A stretch of DNA of 50,398 bases from Oscillospiraceae bacterium (GTDB taxonomy: Bacteria > Bacillota > Clostridia > Oscillospirales > Ruminococcaceae). A model generated the notes under the pieces. The model did no database searches and was not told the origin of the DNA. It saw only the letters and a list, made by a program, of their open reading frames with translations. Location of the stretch: assembly GCA_009781425.1 (NCBI GenBank), contig WQYC01000019.1, positions 1-50,398 on the forward strand, given 5' to 3'. A program made the position numbers and the translations under genes. Every line of letters begins with the position of its first letter. The first letter of the stretch is position 1. Shown here piece after piece: positions 6,231 through 14,755 of the stretch.

Positions 6231-7748
6231 CTATTCAACCTCTTTATAACTCATCTCAAAAACACTCTCACTGATTATATCAATATCGTTTAAATCCTCG
6301 CAGTCGATAATTAAATAATCCCCCGGCTCGCCGTGCAGGTAGCCGTTCGGGACGGAATCTACGAAAACCTTGGTATTGCGAGTCAGAGCAGAAGCGAAAA
6401 TCGGTGCTTCTCCCTCGGAAAAATAGCATTTCAACAGAGGCTTGAGTTCCTTCACCTCGCCCGTATTCTCGTTTTTGACTACTGGCTCGTATTCATGCTC
6501 GCAGCCGTCCAATTCGCCGCAAGGGCGGTAATATGCGCGGAATTCCTCCGCGTTCATGAGGTCAACCTCTCCCTCCATATCTACCATAAGATAAACCTCG
6601 GGCGAAGCTAAAATGTTTGAATCGCCCTCAATCGTGCGAATCAGAAGCGGCGTACCTTCGGGGAAAACCTCGGACGAAAGCACAAACCCGCGCGGAACAG
6701 GCTTCTTCGTGTATTTTTTCATGCCGGAAGTATCAATGCTTTGTTCTGTAGTGTCAATCGTGTCATAGCTGTCGAAATACTCGGCAGTTTTTGTTTTTAC
6801 GTACTCATCAATCGTCATGCCGAGCTCGTCAATTTCCTCCTTTTGAATCCAACCGCCTGCCTTCTCTCTGTGTCCGCCGCCCGAGCCTACGTCCTTAGTG
6901 ATAAATTCAACGAAGTCCGAAGCCATAACCTCCCGCGAGCAGCTGCGAATCGAGAGCCGCGCGCCGCCCTCACGCAGGTTATAAACCACGCAAAGCTCGA
7001 CAGTGTCTACCTGTAGCGCAATATCGCTGATAAAGCCTAAGATATTCGGGTCGCAGAACTCCGACTTGAAGAGCGCGTAGCGGTTATTAAAGCAGGTGAA
7101 ATTCCGAAGCAGTGCAACGCCTGCAATTTCGAGCTCGTCAAGAGTAAGGTTACAAAGGCGAAGCCGCCGCACGATTCCGCGGTCGCAGTAGACCTGAAGC
7201 TCGTCCCGCATATCCTTGTCAAGCGGGTGATTTATTTCAGAAAAATCGTTCGTATCGGTCATCAGCCCATAGTACAGCGAGGCGGGAATGTCCTTATCCG
7301 CCGCGAAGTCGAAGTATTCCTCACGGAGCAAGTCCCAGACAAGCGTCGCACAGCTTCCGAGATGCGGCTGAATTACCCCCAAATCAAACTCGTCGTCCTC
7401 AAGCACTTGCAAGTGATGGTCAATGACGGCGACTGCTTTTGCCGCTATTTTTGTGACATTCCCCTGCCCGTACTGGCAGTCTACGCAAACGAGCACGTCG
7501 GGCGCAGGAAACTCGTCCGCGTGCTTGACGTATTCAAGCGGGATATTCAGCCATTCGAGCATGAGCAGAATGTTGCGCTTGCTTATTTTCGAGAAGCCCG
7601 AATAAACCATTCGCGCGGATTTCCCTTGCCGCTTTAAGTAGTGATAAACGCCGAAAGCCGAGCTGATAGTGTCGGCGTCGGGGTGGTCGTGGCACTGAAT
7701 GACGATGTCGTCGTAGGTTAATAAATCGGATAACTTAAAAGTATACAT
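6231..7748 (-). CDS. DHH/DHHA1 family phosphoesterase with C-terminal extension
   Basis: The 505-residue protein has the DHH superfamily motifs in order: HDHPDADTISSAFG near residues 19-32, DCQYG, VIDHH near 108, GLMTDTNDFS, and the DHHA1 signature GSGGGHREKAGG near 290. Family members are Mn-dependent nucleases or cyclic-dinucleotide/nanoRNA phosphodiesterases (RecJ, NrnA, GdpP). After the DHHA1 part there are about 190 further residues of mixed beta/acidic sequence that I do not recognise, making it longer than NrnA. Start ATG 7748 follows AAAGGA with 8-nt spacing and a consensus promoter at 7781-7809. The exact substrate cannot be read from sequence. Confidence 0.85.
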   Translation of the reverse strand: MYTFKLSDLLTYDDIVIQCHDHPDADTISSAFGVYHYLKRQGKSARMVYSGFSKISKRNILLMLEWLNIPLEYVKHADEFPAPDVLVCVDCQYGQGNVTKIAAKAVAVIDHHLQVLEDDEFDLGVIQPHLGSCATLVWDLLREEYFDFAADKDIPASLYYGLMTDTNDFSEINHPLDKDMRDELQVYCDRGIVRRLRLCNLTLDELEIAGVALLRNFTCFNNRYALFKSEFCDPNILGFISDIALQVDTVELCVVYNLREGGARLSIRSCSREVMASDFVEFITKDVGSGGGHREKAGGWIQKEEIDELGMTIDEYVKTKTAEYFDSYDTIDTTEQSIDTSGMKKYTKKPVPRGFVLSSEVFPEGTPLLIRTIEGDSNILASPEVYLMVDMEGEVDLMNAEEFRAYYRPCGELDGCEHEYEPVVKNENTGEVKELKPLLKCYFSEGEAPIFASALTRNTKVFVDSVPNGYLHGEPGDYLIIDCEDLNDIDIISESVFEMSYKEVE

Positions 7749-7780
7749 GAAAAAATTCCTTTACTTTTTTACTTAGCTAT

Positions 7781-7809
7781 ATTATAATGTTAATAGCTGA
7801 TAATGTCAA
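7781..7809 (-). promoter_or_regulatory. Promoter of the DHH phosphoesterase gene
   Basis: On the minus strand TTGACA (7809-7804) and TATAAT (7786-7781) are separated by exactly 17 bp, 33 bases upstream of the start codon. Confidence 0.8.
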
Positions 7810-7836
7810 TTAGTTTTATGAAAGCGGGAAAAAATT

Positions 7837-8850
7837 ATGAGTAAAAAACTTTTTAAATTGCTGTTAATTGCATTAATATGCATAATTATAACTGCCTGCG
7901 GCAATGAGCAAGTGCCGTATACACAGGCTGAAAGCGATTCAAACGACATAGAGAATGACGTAAACATCGCTCTGTCTGAAGAACCCGAACCCGAAAACCT
8001 TGAAGCCACAGGTAAAATTATAACATGGGACGGCACAGGCTTCATTCAGCTACCGGAATACCCCGACAGATATTTCAGTATTTGGAATAATATACTGGTT
8101 TCAAGCTCTACTGATTATATCGGTGACGGAATTATGTTTCATGAGCTGATTCACGTAGGGAACGCGAGACCTTTTTATATCACGGACTTAGCGGGTGACG
8201 GCTTCCCCGACTTTGTTTTTATGCACAGCGAATTGCATGATATTGAAACAGCAGACGGCGAGAAAATGCAAATTCATTACGATTTCATATATGCTTACGG
8301 CTGGAGCCGCAGACCTGTGCTTCTCCTTGAAAACGAATATGTTTCGTTATCGGTAGAAAACGATAAAATTATCGTAGACGGCAAGGGCGAGCTTGTATTT
8401 ATACAAGGCGAGACAGCATACGGTGAGTTTGTGATTTTAGACGGAAATTCGCCGCCGCCGATTGAATATGAAATACGCTTCACCCAGTACGAAGAACCTA
8501 ACGGCAACATAACATCAGTAGAGTACAGCTCGTTTGGAGTCGATGAAGCTGACGCTTTAATGTTCACTGAAATGACGGTTAACGCTTTGATGTCGGCGGA
8601 TTTGGATTACGAGCGGGAGCTTGCCCGCGTATTTCACATTATTAATGACGGCATGGTTACAAATCCCGACGGCGAACAGGTTTTTCGGGTTATAGCCTTC
8701 TGTACTTTTGATAATGATGAAATGGCAATGGAATTCCATCGCGAAGCCCAAAGACGTGATATTGTTGTAGAATATCGTTTGTTTGACTTAGGTGACGGAG
8801 GCGCAACCGGCAACCTTGAATGGCAAGTGTATGATATATATTTTAAGTAA
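7837..8850 (+). CDS. Lipoprotein of unknown function
   Basis: The 337-residue protein has a type II signal peptide (MSKKLFKLLLIALICIIITAC, lipid-accepting Cys21), then an acidic, low-complexity linker rich in Glu and Pro. The rest, from about residue 60, looks globular and beta-rich with several DG turns (DLAGDGFPDFVFMHSE resembles an FG-GAP/VCBS-like loop). I do not recognise a family. It is divergent from the DHH gene and precedes nifJ, which has its own promoter, so it seems to be a single-gene unit. Confidence 0.75.
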   Translation: MSKKLFKLLLIALICIIITACGNEQVPYTQAESDSNDIENDVNIALSEEPEPENLEATGKIITWDGTGFIQLPEYPDRYFSIWNNILVSSSTDYIGDGIMFHELIHVGNARPFYITDLAGDGFPDFVFMHSELHDIETADGEKMQIHYDFIYAYGWSRRPVLLLENEYVSLSVENDKIIVDGKGELVFIQGETAYGEFVILDGNSPPPIEYEIRFTQYEEPNGNITSVEYSSFGVDEADALMFTEMTVNALMSADLDYERELARVFHIINDGMVTNPDGEQVFRVIAFCTFDNDEMAMEFHREAQRRDIVVEYRLFDLGDGGATGNLEWQVYDIYFK

Positions 8851-8870
8851 TAAATAATTTTTAAAAACCA

Positions 8871-8899
8871 TTTACAACCTTTCCAAAATATGTTATAAT
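8871..8899 (+). promoter_or_regulatory. Promoter of nifJ
   Basis: TTTACA at 8871-8876 and TATAAT at 8894-8899 are 17 bp apart. The start codon lies 48 bp downstream of the -10, after AAGGAGG at 8933-8939. Confidence 0.8.
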
Positions 8900-8947
8900 A
8901 TTTCTACGTGCATAAAAAAGTAATATAAATTCAAGGAGGCTCATTCA

Positions 8948-11900
8948 ATGGCAAAAAGAAAAATCACGATGATGAAGGGTAACACCGCAGCGGCACACGT
9001 TTCCTACGCGTTCACGGAGGTAGCGGGAATCTATCCGATTACCCCTTCGTCAGATATGGCGGAAGAGACCGATGCTTGGTCAGCGAAAGGCAAGAAAAAT
9101 ATGTTCGGCGACACTGTTAAGGTTGTCGAAATGCAGTCAGAAGCAGGCGCGGCGGCAACCGTTCACGGTTCGCTCCAGGCAGGCGCACTGACCACTACTT
9201 ACACGGCGTCACAGGGCTTACTGCTCATGATTCCGACAATGTACAAAATCGCGGGCGAATTATTGCCGAGCGTTATTCACGTTTCGGCACGCGCAGTTGC
9301 CGCTCACGCACTTTCTATTTTCGGCGACCACAGCGATATTAACGCTTGTCGCGCAACCGGCTACGCTATGCTCGCTTCCACAAATCCGCAGGAAGTCATG
9401 GACCTCGGCGCAGTTGCTCACCTTGCAACGCTTAAAGGTCGCGTTCCGTTCCTGCACTTCTTCGACGGCTTCCGCACCTCTCACGAAATGCAGAAAATCG
9501 AGGAATGGTCTGACGAGGACTTAAAAGACTTAGCAGACATGAATGATATTGAAGCCTTCCGCAGCCGCGCGCTCAACCCCGAAAAGCCCGTACTCCGCGG
9601 AACAGCGCAGAACCCCGACATCTTCTTCCAGGCGAAGGAAGCGGCGAACTCCTATTACGACAAAATGCCCGAAATCGTACAGGGCGTTATGGATAAAGTT
9701 AATGCAAAGCTCGGCAAAACCGGCAATGATGCTTATAAGCTTTTCAACTACTACGGCGCGCCCGATGCAGAACAGGTAATCGTTTCTATGGGCTCTTCCT
9801 GCGATACTATTGAAGAAACTATTGACTATTTAGTAGCTAAAGGTGAAAAAGTCGGCTTAGTTAAAGTCAGACTTTATATGCCCTTTGCTATGGACGCTTT
9901 TGTGAGCGCGATTCCTTCAACTGTTAAGAAAATCACCGTTCTTGACAGAACCAAAGAACCCGGCTCAATCGGCGAACCGCTGTATCTCAGCGTAATCGCG
10001 GCTCTCAAGCAGACAGGCAAGTTCCTTGACGTTCCTGTTTTAGCAGGAAGATACGGTCTCGGCTCGAAGGACTTCAACCCCGCTTGTGTTATCGCTGTTT
10101 ACAGAAACGCTGATAAATGCCGATTCACAGTAGGAATTAACGATGACGTGACTAACCTGTCGCTCAAAATCGACGAAAACCCGAACACTATTCCCGAGGG
10201 AATCACAAGCTGTAAGTTCTGGGGAATCGGCGGCGACGGAACAGTTTCCGCTAACGAAAACTCCACAAAAATCATCGGCGAAAGCACTGAAAACAACGTT
10301 CAGGCGTACTTCGCTTATGACTCCAAGAAAGCGGGCGGCGTAACGATTTCGCACCTGCGCTTCGGTAAAGCTCCGATTAAATCAACATATTTCATCACCA
10401 AAGCTAATTTTGTTGCTTGTCACAAGCCCGACTACGTTCTGAAATATGACATGGTTAAAGACATTCTGCCCGGCGGTACCTTCCTGCTCAACTGCCCGTG
10501 GACTGCGGAGGAGCTTGAAAATCATCTCCCCAACAGAATTAAATCGCACATCGCGAAAAACAACATTAACTTCTATACAATCAACGGAATCCAAATCGCA
10601 AAAGAAGTAGGGCTCGGCAGATTCATCAGCACGATTCTGCAGTCGGCGTTCTTTGCTCTTGCTGACATTATCCCCACAGATGAAGCAATCAAGCACATGA
10701 AAGACGGAATCCACAAGCAGTTCATCTCCAAGGGACAGGAAATCGTTGACAAAAACTTCGCCGCAGTTGACAGAGGCGCGACAGCGTTTGTGAAAATCGA
10801 CGTTCCTGCCGCATGGGCGAACGCAGGCGACGACTTCGAACTTCCTAAGGCTGATACCGGCGGCAAGCGTGCGGAAATCGCTGACTTCGTTAACAACATT
10901 ATGATTCCTGTTAACGCATACCGCGGCGCGGATTTACCTGTATCGACCTTTAAAGACGCAGACGGTACATTCCCGCAGGGCTCGGCAGCTTATGAAAAGC
11001 GCGGCGTAGCGGTTGACGTTCCCGAGTGGATTTGCGATAACTGCATACAGTGTAACCAATGTGCATATGTTTGCCCGCACGCTATTCTTCGTCCGTATAT
11101 CCTTACAGACGCTGAGGTTGCGGCAGCTCCCGCAGGCTTAAAGGTAAAAGACGCAACAGGACTCCCCGGCTTCAAGTACACAATGGGTAACTCCGTGCTT
11201 GACTGCTACGGCTGCGGCGTTTGTATCAACGTTTGCCCTGCAAAGGAAAACGCACTTGTTATGAAGCCCCTTGAAACTCAATTACAAGAGCAGAATATAT
11301 TTGCATATCTTTATGACCTTCCCGAAAAGGCTGAAACCCTTGAAAAATTCAAGGAAACTACAGTTAAAGGCTCGCAGTTTAAACAGCCGTTACTCGAGTT
11401 CTCGGGTGCGTGCGCGGGCTGCGGCGAAACACCGTACGCAAAGCTTGTTACTCAGCTCTTCGGCGACAGAATGTACATCGGCAACGCGACAGGCTGTTCT
11501 TCTATCTGGGGCGGCTCTGCTCCCGCGACACCGTACACAGTCAACAAAGAAGGCAAGGGTCCGTCATGGGCGAACTCGCTCTTTGAAGATACTGCTGAAT
11601 TCAGCTACGGTATGTTCTTAGGTCAGCAGGCAATCCGCGACAGACTCGCAAGAAAAGCAAAAGAGTGCATTGCTTCAGCTAATTGCACACCCGATTGCAA
11701 AGCGGCAGGTCAGAAATGGCTTGACACATACAAAAACGGCGCGGAAAATGCTCCCGCAACCAAAGCGTTTGTTAAGGCTCTCGAGGCTTGCGGCTGTGAC
11801 TTAGCGAAAGAAATCCTCAAAGACAAAAACTTCTTAGCTAAAAAGTCCGTTTGGGCGTTCGGCGGCGACGGCTGGGCATATGACATAGGCTACGGCGGTC

Positions 11901-12499
11901 TTGACCACGTTCTTGCTGAAGGACAGGACGTTAATCTCTTAGTATTCGACACCGAGGTTTACTCGAACACAGGCGGTCAGGCTTCTAAGTCTACTCCGCT
12001 CGGCGCAATTGCGAAATTCGCGGCGAACGGCATGAACACAAAGAAGAAGGACTTAGCGCAAATCGCAATGCAGTACGACTACGTTTACGTTGCGCAGGTT
12101 TCAATGGGCGCAGACATGAACCAGTGCATTAAAGCACTCGTTGAAGCGGAAGCTCACCCCGGCCCGTCAATCGTGATTTGCTACGCTCCCTGCCGTGACC
12201 ACGGAATCAAGGGCGGCTTGGCGAATATGATTCAGATTGAAAAAGCGGCAGTTGAATCCGGCTACTGGCACTTATTCAGATACAACCCCTGTCTCATCGC
12301 AGAAGGCAAATCGCCCTATTCGCTTGACAGCAAAGCTCCGACAGCAAGCTACAAGGACTTCCTCATGAACGAAGTCCGTTACAACTCGCTCATGCGCTCA
12401 AACCCCGACAGAGCTAATGCGCTGTTCGACAAGGCTGAAAAAGACGCGAAGAAAAAGTATGACGGCTTAGTTAATCTTATCGAGTATTATAAAGTATAG
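8948..12499 (+). CDS. nifJ: Pyruvate:ferredoxin (flavodoxin) oxidoreductase
   Basis: This 1183-residue single-chain enzyme converts pyruvate and CoA to acetyl-CoA and CO2, passing electrons to ferredoxin, the key step of anaerobic fermentation. Visible parts in order: pyrimidine-binding domain (GIYPITPSSDMAEE), gamma-like domain, two 4Fe-4S clusters (CIQCNQCAYVCPHA near 700 and CYGCGVCINVCPAKE near 760), and the thiamine diphosphate domain (CAGCGETPYAKL, GGDGWAYDIGYGGLDH, VYSNTGGQ). Length and domain order match the homodimeric type. It has its own promoter, an excellent ribosome binding site and a strong terminator, so it is a highly expressed single gene. It marks the organism as an anaerobe. 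Confidence 0.98.
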   Translation: MAKRKITMMKGNTAAAHVSYAFTEVAGIYPITPSSDMAEETDAWSAKGKKNMFGDTVKVVEMQSEAGAAATVHGSLQAGALTTTYTASQGLLLMIPTMYKIAGELLPSVIHVSARAVAAHALSIFGDHSDINACRATGYAMLASTNPQEVMDLGAVAHLATLKGRVPFLHFFDGFRTSHEMQKIEEWSDEDLKDLADMNDIEAFRSRALNPEKPVLRGTAQNPDIFFQAKEAANSYYDKMPEIVQGVMDKVNAKLGKTGNDAYKLFNYYGAPDAEQVIVSMGSSCDTIEETIDYLVAKGEKVGLVKVRLYMPFAMDAFVSAIPSTVKKITVLDRTKEPGSIGEPLYLSVIAALKQTGKFLDVPVLAGRYGLGSKDFNPACVIAVYRNADKCRFTVGINDDVTNLSLKIDENPNTIPEGITSCKFWGIGGDGTVSANENSTKIIGESTENNVQAYFAYDSKKAGGVTISHLRFGKAPIKSTYFITKANFVACHKPDYVLKYDMVKDILPGGTFLLNCPWTAEELENHLPNRIKSHIAKNNINFYTINGIQIAKEVGLGRFISTILQSAFFALADIIPTDEAIKHMKDGIHKQFISKGQEIVDKNFAAVDRGATAFVKIDVPAAWANAGDDFELPKADTGGKRAEIADFVNNIMIPVNAYRGADLPVSTFKDADGTFPQGSAAYEKRGVAVDVPEWICDNCIQCNQCAYVCPHAILRPYILTDAEVAAAPAGLKVKDATGLPGFKYTMGNSVLDCYGCGVCINVCPAKENALVMKPLETQLQEQNIFAYLYDLPEKAETLEKFKETTVKGSQFKQPLLEFSGACAGCGETPYAKLVTQLFGDRMYIGNATGCSSIWGGSAPATPYTVNKEGKGPSWANSLFEDTAEFSYGMFLGQQAIRDRLARKAKECIASANCTPDCKAAGQKWLDTYKNGAENAPATKAFVKALEACGCDLAKEILKDKNFLAKKSVWAFGGDGWAYDIGYGGLDHVLAEGQDVNLLVFDTEVYSNTGGQASKSTPLGAIAKFAANGMNTKKKDLAQIAMQYDYVYVAQVSMGADMNQCIKALVEAEAHPGPSIVICYAPCRDHGIKGGLANMIQIEKAAVESGYWHLFRYNPCLIAEGKSPYSLDSKAPTASYKDFLMNEVRYNSLMRSNPDRANALFDKAEKDAKKKYDGLVNLIEYYKV

Positions 12500-12509
12500 G
12501 CATTAAGGC

Positions 12510-12537
12510 AAAAGGGACGCTTAAAGGCGTCCCTTTT
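12510..12537 (+). terminator. Rho-independent terminator of nifJ
   Basis: AAAAGGGACGC at 12510-12520 pairs with GCGTCCCTTTT at 12527-12537 around a 6-nt loop, starting 10 bases after the nifJ stop codon. The T-run is part of the stem. Confidence 0.85.
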
Positions 12538-12599
12538 GATACTTAGAAAATGTAGAAACACGACGATAAATGTCGGTAATTTAAAAAGGAGGAGTAAAA

Positions 12600-13331
12600 A
12601 TGAAAACAGTAATAGGATTTGATAATAAGGAGCACGAGGTTGTAACAGAGCCGAAAACAGAATGTGAAAGCTATGTTATTGACGAAATTTTTTACCACGC
12701 CGAGAATCATTTGGTAGTCGGGACGAGCGCGCACCTTTATCCCCTGCTGCGCATGGCGAAGGCTGTCGGCGCGCGCGCTTACGGTGAAAAGTACCGCAAA
12801 ACAACGGGGCTCCCGTATGAAGACCACCTGACAGAGGTGTATCGCTTATGCTCGCATTATAAATTTTCTCACGGGAACGACGCGATGTATGCAGCGGCAG
12901 TTCTGCATGATTATTTAGAAGACGCCGTAAAAAGAGGAAACGACCAAAAAACCACAACGCAGTGGATGAAGACGACCTTCGGCTATCCAGTTACGACCTT
13001 GGTTGTGGAAATGACAAACGATAAAAAGAACGAAGAAGGCTTGTATCCGAAAAAAGACGGAGAATCAGAGGTTAAATGGATAAACAAGATTGATTATATC
13101 AACTGGAAGCTGTCAAACATGAGCAGTGAGGCTTTCTTTTTGAAGCTTTTGGATATGCTCAGCAACCTCGGCGACGCAGACACTCTACCCAAGCTCGTGC
13201 AGAGAATCCGCAGTCAAATGAATTATATTAACGACAACATGGAAACGCTTTTTTTAAGCAAATTATCGACTGACCATAAAATAATTATTGGGGAGATTAA
13301 TCGGATACTTCGGGAGATTTATAAGGAGTAG
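12600..13331 (+). CDS. HD-domain protein resembling stand-alone (p)ppGpp hydrolases
   Basis: The 243-residue soluble protein carries H..EV...... then DAMYAAAVLHDYLEDA, matching the HDxxED box of RelA/SpoT hydrolase domains, and later FLKLLDMLSNLGD, which resembles the KLADRLHN motif of the same fold. No synthetase, TGS or ACT part is present, so it looks like a small alarmone-hydrolase-type protein, although other HD phosphohydrolase substrates are possible. The start follows AAAGGAGGAG at 12586-12595. The gene stands alone between the nifJ terminator and the type I toxin locus; no promoter was obvious. Confidence 0.7.
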   Translation: MKTVIGFDNKEHEVVTEPKTECESYVIDEIFYHAENHLVVGTSAHLYPLLRMAKAVGARAYGEKYRKTTGLPYEDHLTEVYRLCSHYKFSHGNDAMYAAAVLHDYLEDAVKRGNDQKTTTQWMKTTFGYPVTTLVVEMTNDKKNEEGLYPKKDGESEVKWINKIDYINWKLSNMSSEAFFLKLLDMLSNLGDADTLPKLVQRIRSQMNYINDNMETLFLSKLSTDHKIIIGEINRILREIYKE

Positions 13332-13353
13332 TGGAATATATAACGATTTTTAC

Positions 13354-13382
13354 TTGACAAACCGCAACGGTTATGTTACAAT
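13354..13382 (+). promoter_or_regulatory. Promoter of the antitoxin RNA (RNA II-like)
   Basis: TTGACA at 13354-13359 and TACAAT at 13377-13382 are 17 bp apart. It fires toward the toxin gene. The expected transcription start near 13389 coincides with a 15-nt sequence repeated at the start of the opposing toxin transcript. Confidence 0.75.
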
Positions 13383-13388
13383 AAAAAC

Positions 13389-13471
13389 AACAAAGGCTGT
13401 ACCGGATAAGCGGTTAGCCTTGGATAGTGATTAAATAACCGCTACCTTTGACCGAGGGCGGTTATTTTTTT
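13389..13471 (+). ncRNA. Putative antitoxin RNA of a type I toxin-antitoxin locus
   Basis: A transcript of about 80 nt is defined by the 13354-13382 promoter and the terminator at 13433-13471. It begins with AACAAAGGCTGTACC, contains GCGGTTAGCC at 13410-13419, and ends in a stem shared with the toxin mRNA. The GCGGTTA box can pair with TAACCGC in the toxin mRNA's 3' stem, and the same pairing works in reverse. This matches the RNA I/RNA II logic of Fst/par loci: convergent transcripts, a common terminator and repeated pairing boxes. It contains no ORF. Confidence 0.65.
13433..13471. terminator. Shared bidirectional terminator of toxin and antitoxin RNAs
   Basis: AAATAACCGC at 13433-13442 pairs with GCGGTTATTT at 13458-13467, with T-rich sequence on the plus strand after it and A-rich (T-rich on minus) before it. 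It contains the stop codon of the toxin ORF. Confidence 0.8.
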
Positions 13472-13542
13472 ATGGAGTTATGTATTCTGCACAATTCTAT
13501 ATAAATTGCAAGCAGTAACAATTTCACTAAGAATATATCCAT
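13462..13542 (-). CDS. Putative Fst/TxpA-like type I toxin peptide
   Basis: The 26-residue ORF reads MDIFLVKLLLLAIYIELCRI HNSIKK: one hydrophobic helix with a charged C-terminus, the build of small membrane-damaging toxins of the Fst/Ldr/holin-like class. ATG 13542 is preceded by AGGGGGTGAGG, and CCCTCGAAAGGG just upstream can fold to hide that site, a known device in par loci. The gene has its own consensus promoter at 13623-13651, a long leader of about 75 nt, and its stop codon lies in the shared terminator. It is too short for routine gene calling. Confidence 0.7.
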   Translation of the reverse strand: MDIFLVKLLLLAIYIELCRIHNSIKK

Positions 13543-13622
13543 AAGCCTCACCCCCTTTCGAGGGATTAGCTAACCGCCTATTTTCCGCAATTTTTTGCGT
13601 GGTACAACCTTTGTTGAGATAT

Positions 13623-13651
13623 ATTATAGCATAAATTGAAAAGCCTGTCAA
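13623..13651 (-). promoter_or_regulatory. Promoter of the toxin mRNA
   Basis: On the minus strand TTGACA (13651-13646) and TATAAT (13628-13623) are 17 bp apart. The expected start near 13616 begins AACAAAGGTTGTACC (13615-13601), 14 of 15 bases identical to the start of the opposing antitoxin RNA. Confidence 0.8.
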
Positions 13652-13685
13652 ATATTACAATTTAATGTCAGTTTGCAAAAACCCA

Positions 13686-13714
13686 TTGACATAAGGCAAC
13701 GCCGCCTTTATAAT
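13686..13714 (+). promoter_or_regulatory. Promoter of the PstS-like gene
   Basis: TTGACA at 13686-13691 and TATAAT at 13709-13714 with 17 bp between; the gene starts 32 bp further on after GGGGAG. Confidence 0.8.
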
Positions 13715-13746
13715 AGTATAAAAGACATGGGGAGTGTGATTATAAA

Positions 13747-14748
13747 ATGGCAAAAGGGTGCGGAATAGGCTGCGGTATTATTGCGCTTATAATTTTAGTA
13801 TTAATTGTAGTAAGTAATATATCGAGCAATATAGAGCAAAGAAAAATCAACGAAATAAAGCAGGAAATGCTAACTCCCGGTGTTAATCAGCTGATAGATT
13901 TAAGAACATATGAACCATTCAAACAAGGTTCAAAAGCAGTGTGGTTAGAAGAAGAAAGCACGTTGAAGCTCACTGAAAACCTCCCGCGCCTTGACGGAGC
14001 AACCGCGCTTTATCCTGTTTATGCGGCGTTTGTGCAGGCGGTATATCCCGAGCGCGGATATTTTGGAAATAATGACTGCATTGTGCAAAACACTACAACC
14101 GGCAAAGCGTACGAAAGGCTTCTAAGCGGTGAAACTGATATAATATTTGTTGCAGGAGCTTCAGATGAACACATGAGTGAAAATCTTATATTTACACCAA
14201 TTGGCAAAGAAGCGTTTGTCTTTTTTGTTAATTTTAATAACCCTGTAAATTCGCTCACAACCGCGCAAATCCGTGCAATATATTCAGGAGAAATTACAAA
14301 TTGGCAGGAAATTGACGGTGAAGATGTTGAAATTATGCCTTATCAACGTGAAGTGAATTCGGGCAGTCAAACCGCTATGGAAGGTTTCATGGGAAATACA
14401 CCTTTAATGAAACCGCCAAGGGAAGAAATGGTTGAATATCAAATGCGGGCAATGATTTTTCAAGTAGAGGCGAGAACTCATAAAAACTTCCCTAACGCAA
14501 TCGGCTATTCTTTCCTCTTTTTCGCGACGGAAATGGCAGGGAGCGAGCAAATCAAGTTGCTTGAAATAGACGGCGTTGCGCCGACCCGCGAAAACGTCGC
14601 AAACGGCACATATCCGCACGCCGATTATTTCTACGCAGTGACGGTCGCGGGGAATGAAAATCCGAGCATTGAACCGTTCATTGAATGGATTCTTGGCGAG
14701 CAGGGGCAGTATTTAATAGAGAAGACGGGGTATACGAGGGTGAATTGA
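13747..14748 (+). CDS. Membrane-anchored PstS-like substrate-binding protein
   Basis: The 333-residue protein has one N-terminal membrane helix (about 5-25, after a Gly/Cys-rich MAKGCGIGCG), then a periplasmic-binding-protein-2 fold of the PstS type: LPRLDGATALYPVYAAF, then DIIFVAGASDEHM, FFVNFNNPVNSLTTAQIRAIYSGEITNW and NSGSQTAMEGFMG. PstS proteins bind phosphate by these Ser/Thr-Gly loops. No pstC, pstA, pstB or phoU is nearby and it is not a lipoprotein, so it may be a sensor or orphan binding protein rather than part of a transporter. It has its own promoter. Confidence 0.8.
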   Translation: MAKGCGIGCGIIALIILVLIVVSNISSNIEQRKINEIKQEMLTPGVNQLIDLRTYEPFKQGSKAVWLEEESTLKLTENLPRLDGATALYPVYAAFVQAVYPERGYFGNNDCIVQNTTTGKAYERLLSGETDIIFVAGASDEHMSENLIFTPIGKEAFVFFVNFNNPVNSLTTAQIRAIYSGEITNWQEIDGEDVEIMPYQREVNSGSQTAMEGFMGNTPLMKPPREEMVEYQMRAMIFQVEARTHKNFPNAIGYSFLFFATEMAGSEQIKLLEIDGVAPTRENVANGTYPHADYFYAVTVAGNENPSIEPFIEWILGEQGQYLIEKTGYTRVN

Positions 14749-14755
14749 TTCCGTC

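Noticed and set aside
9260-11621. Several 65-116-codon frames inside nifJ on both strands
   Set aside because: All lie within the strongly conserved nifJ reading frame and lack ribosome binding sites or recognisable domains.
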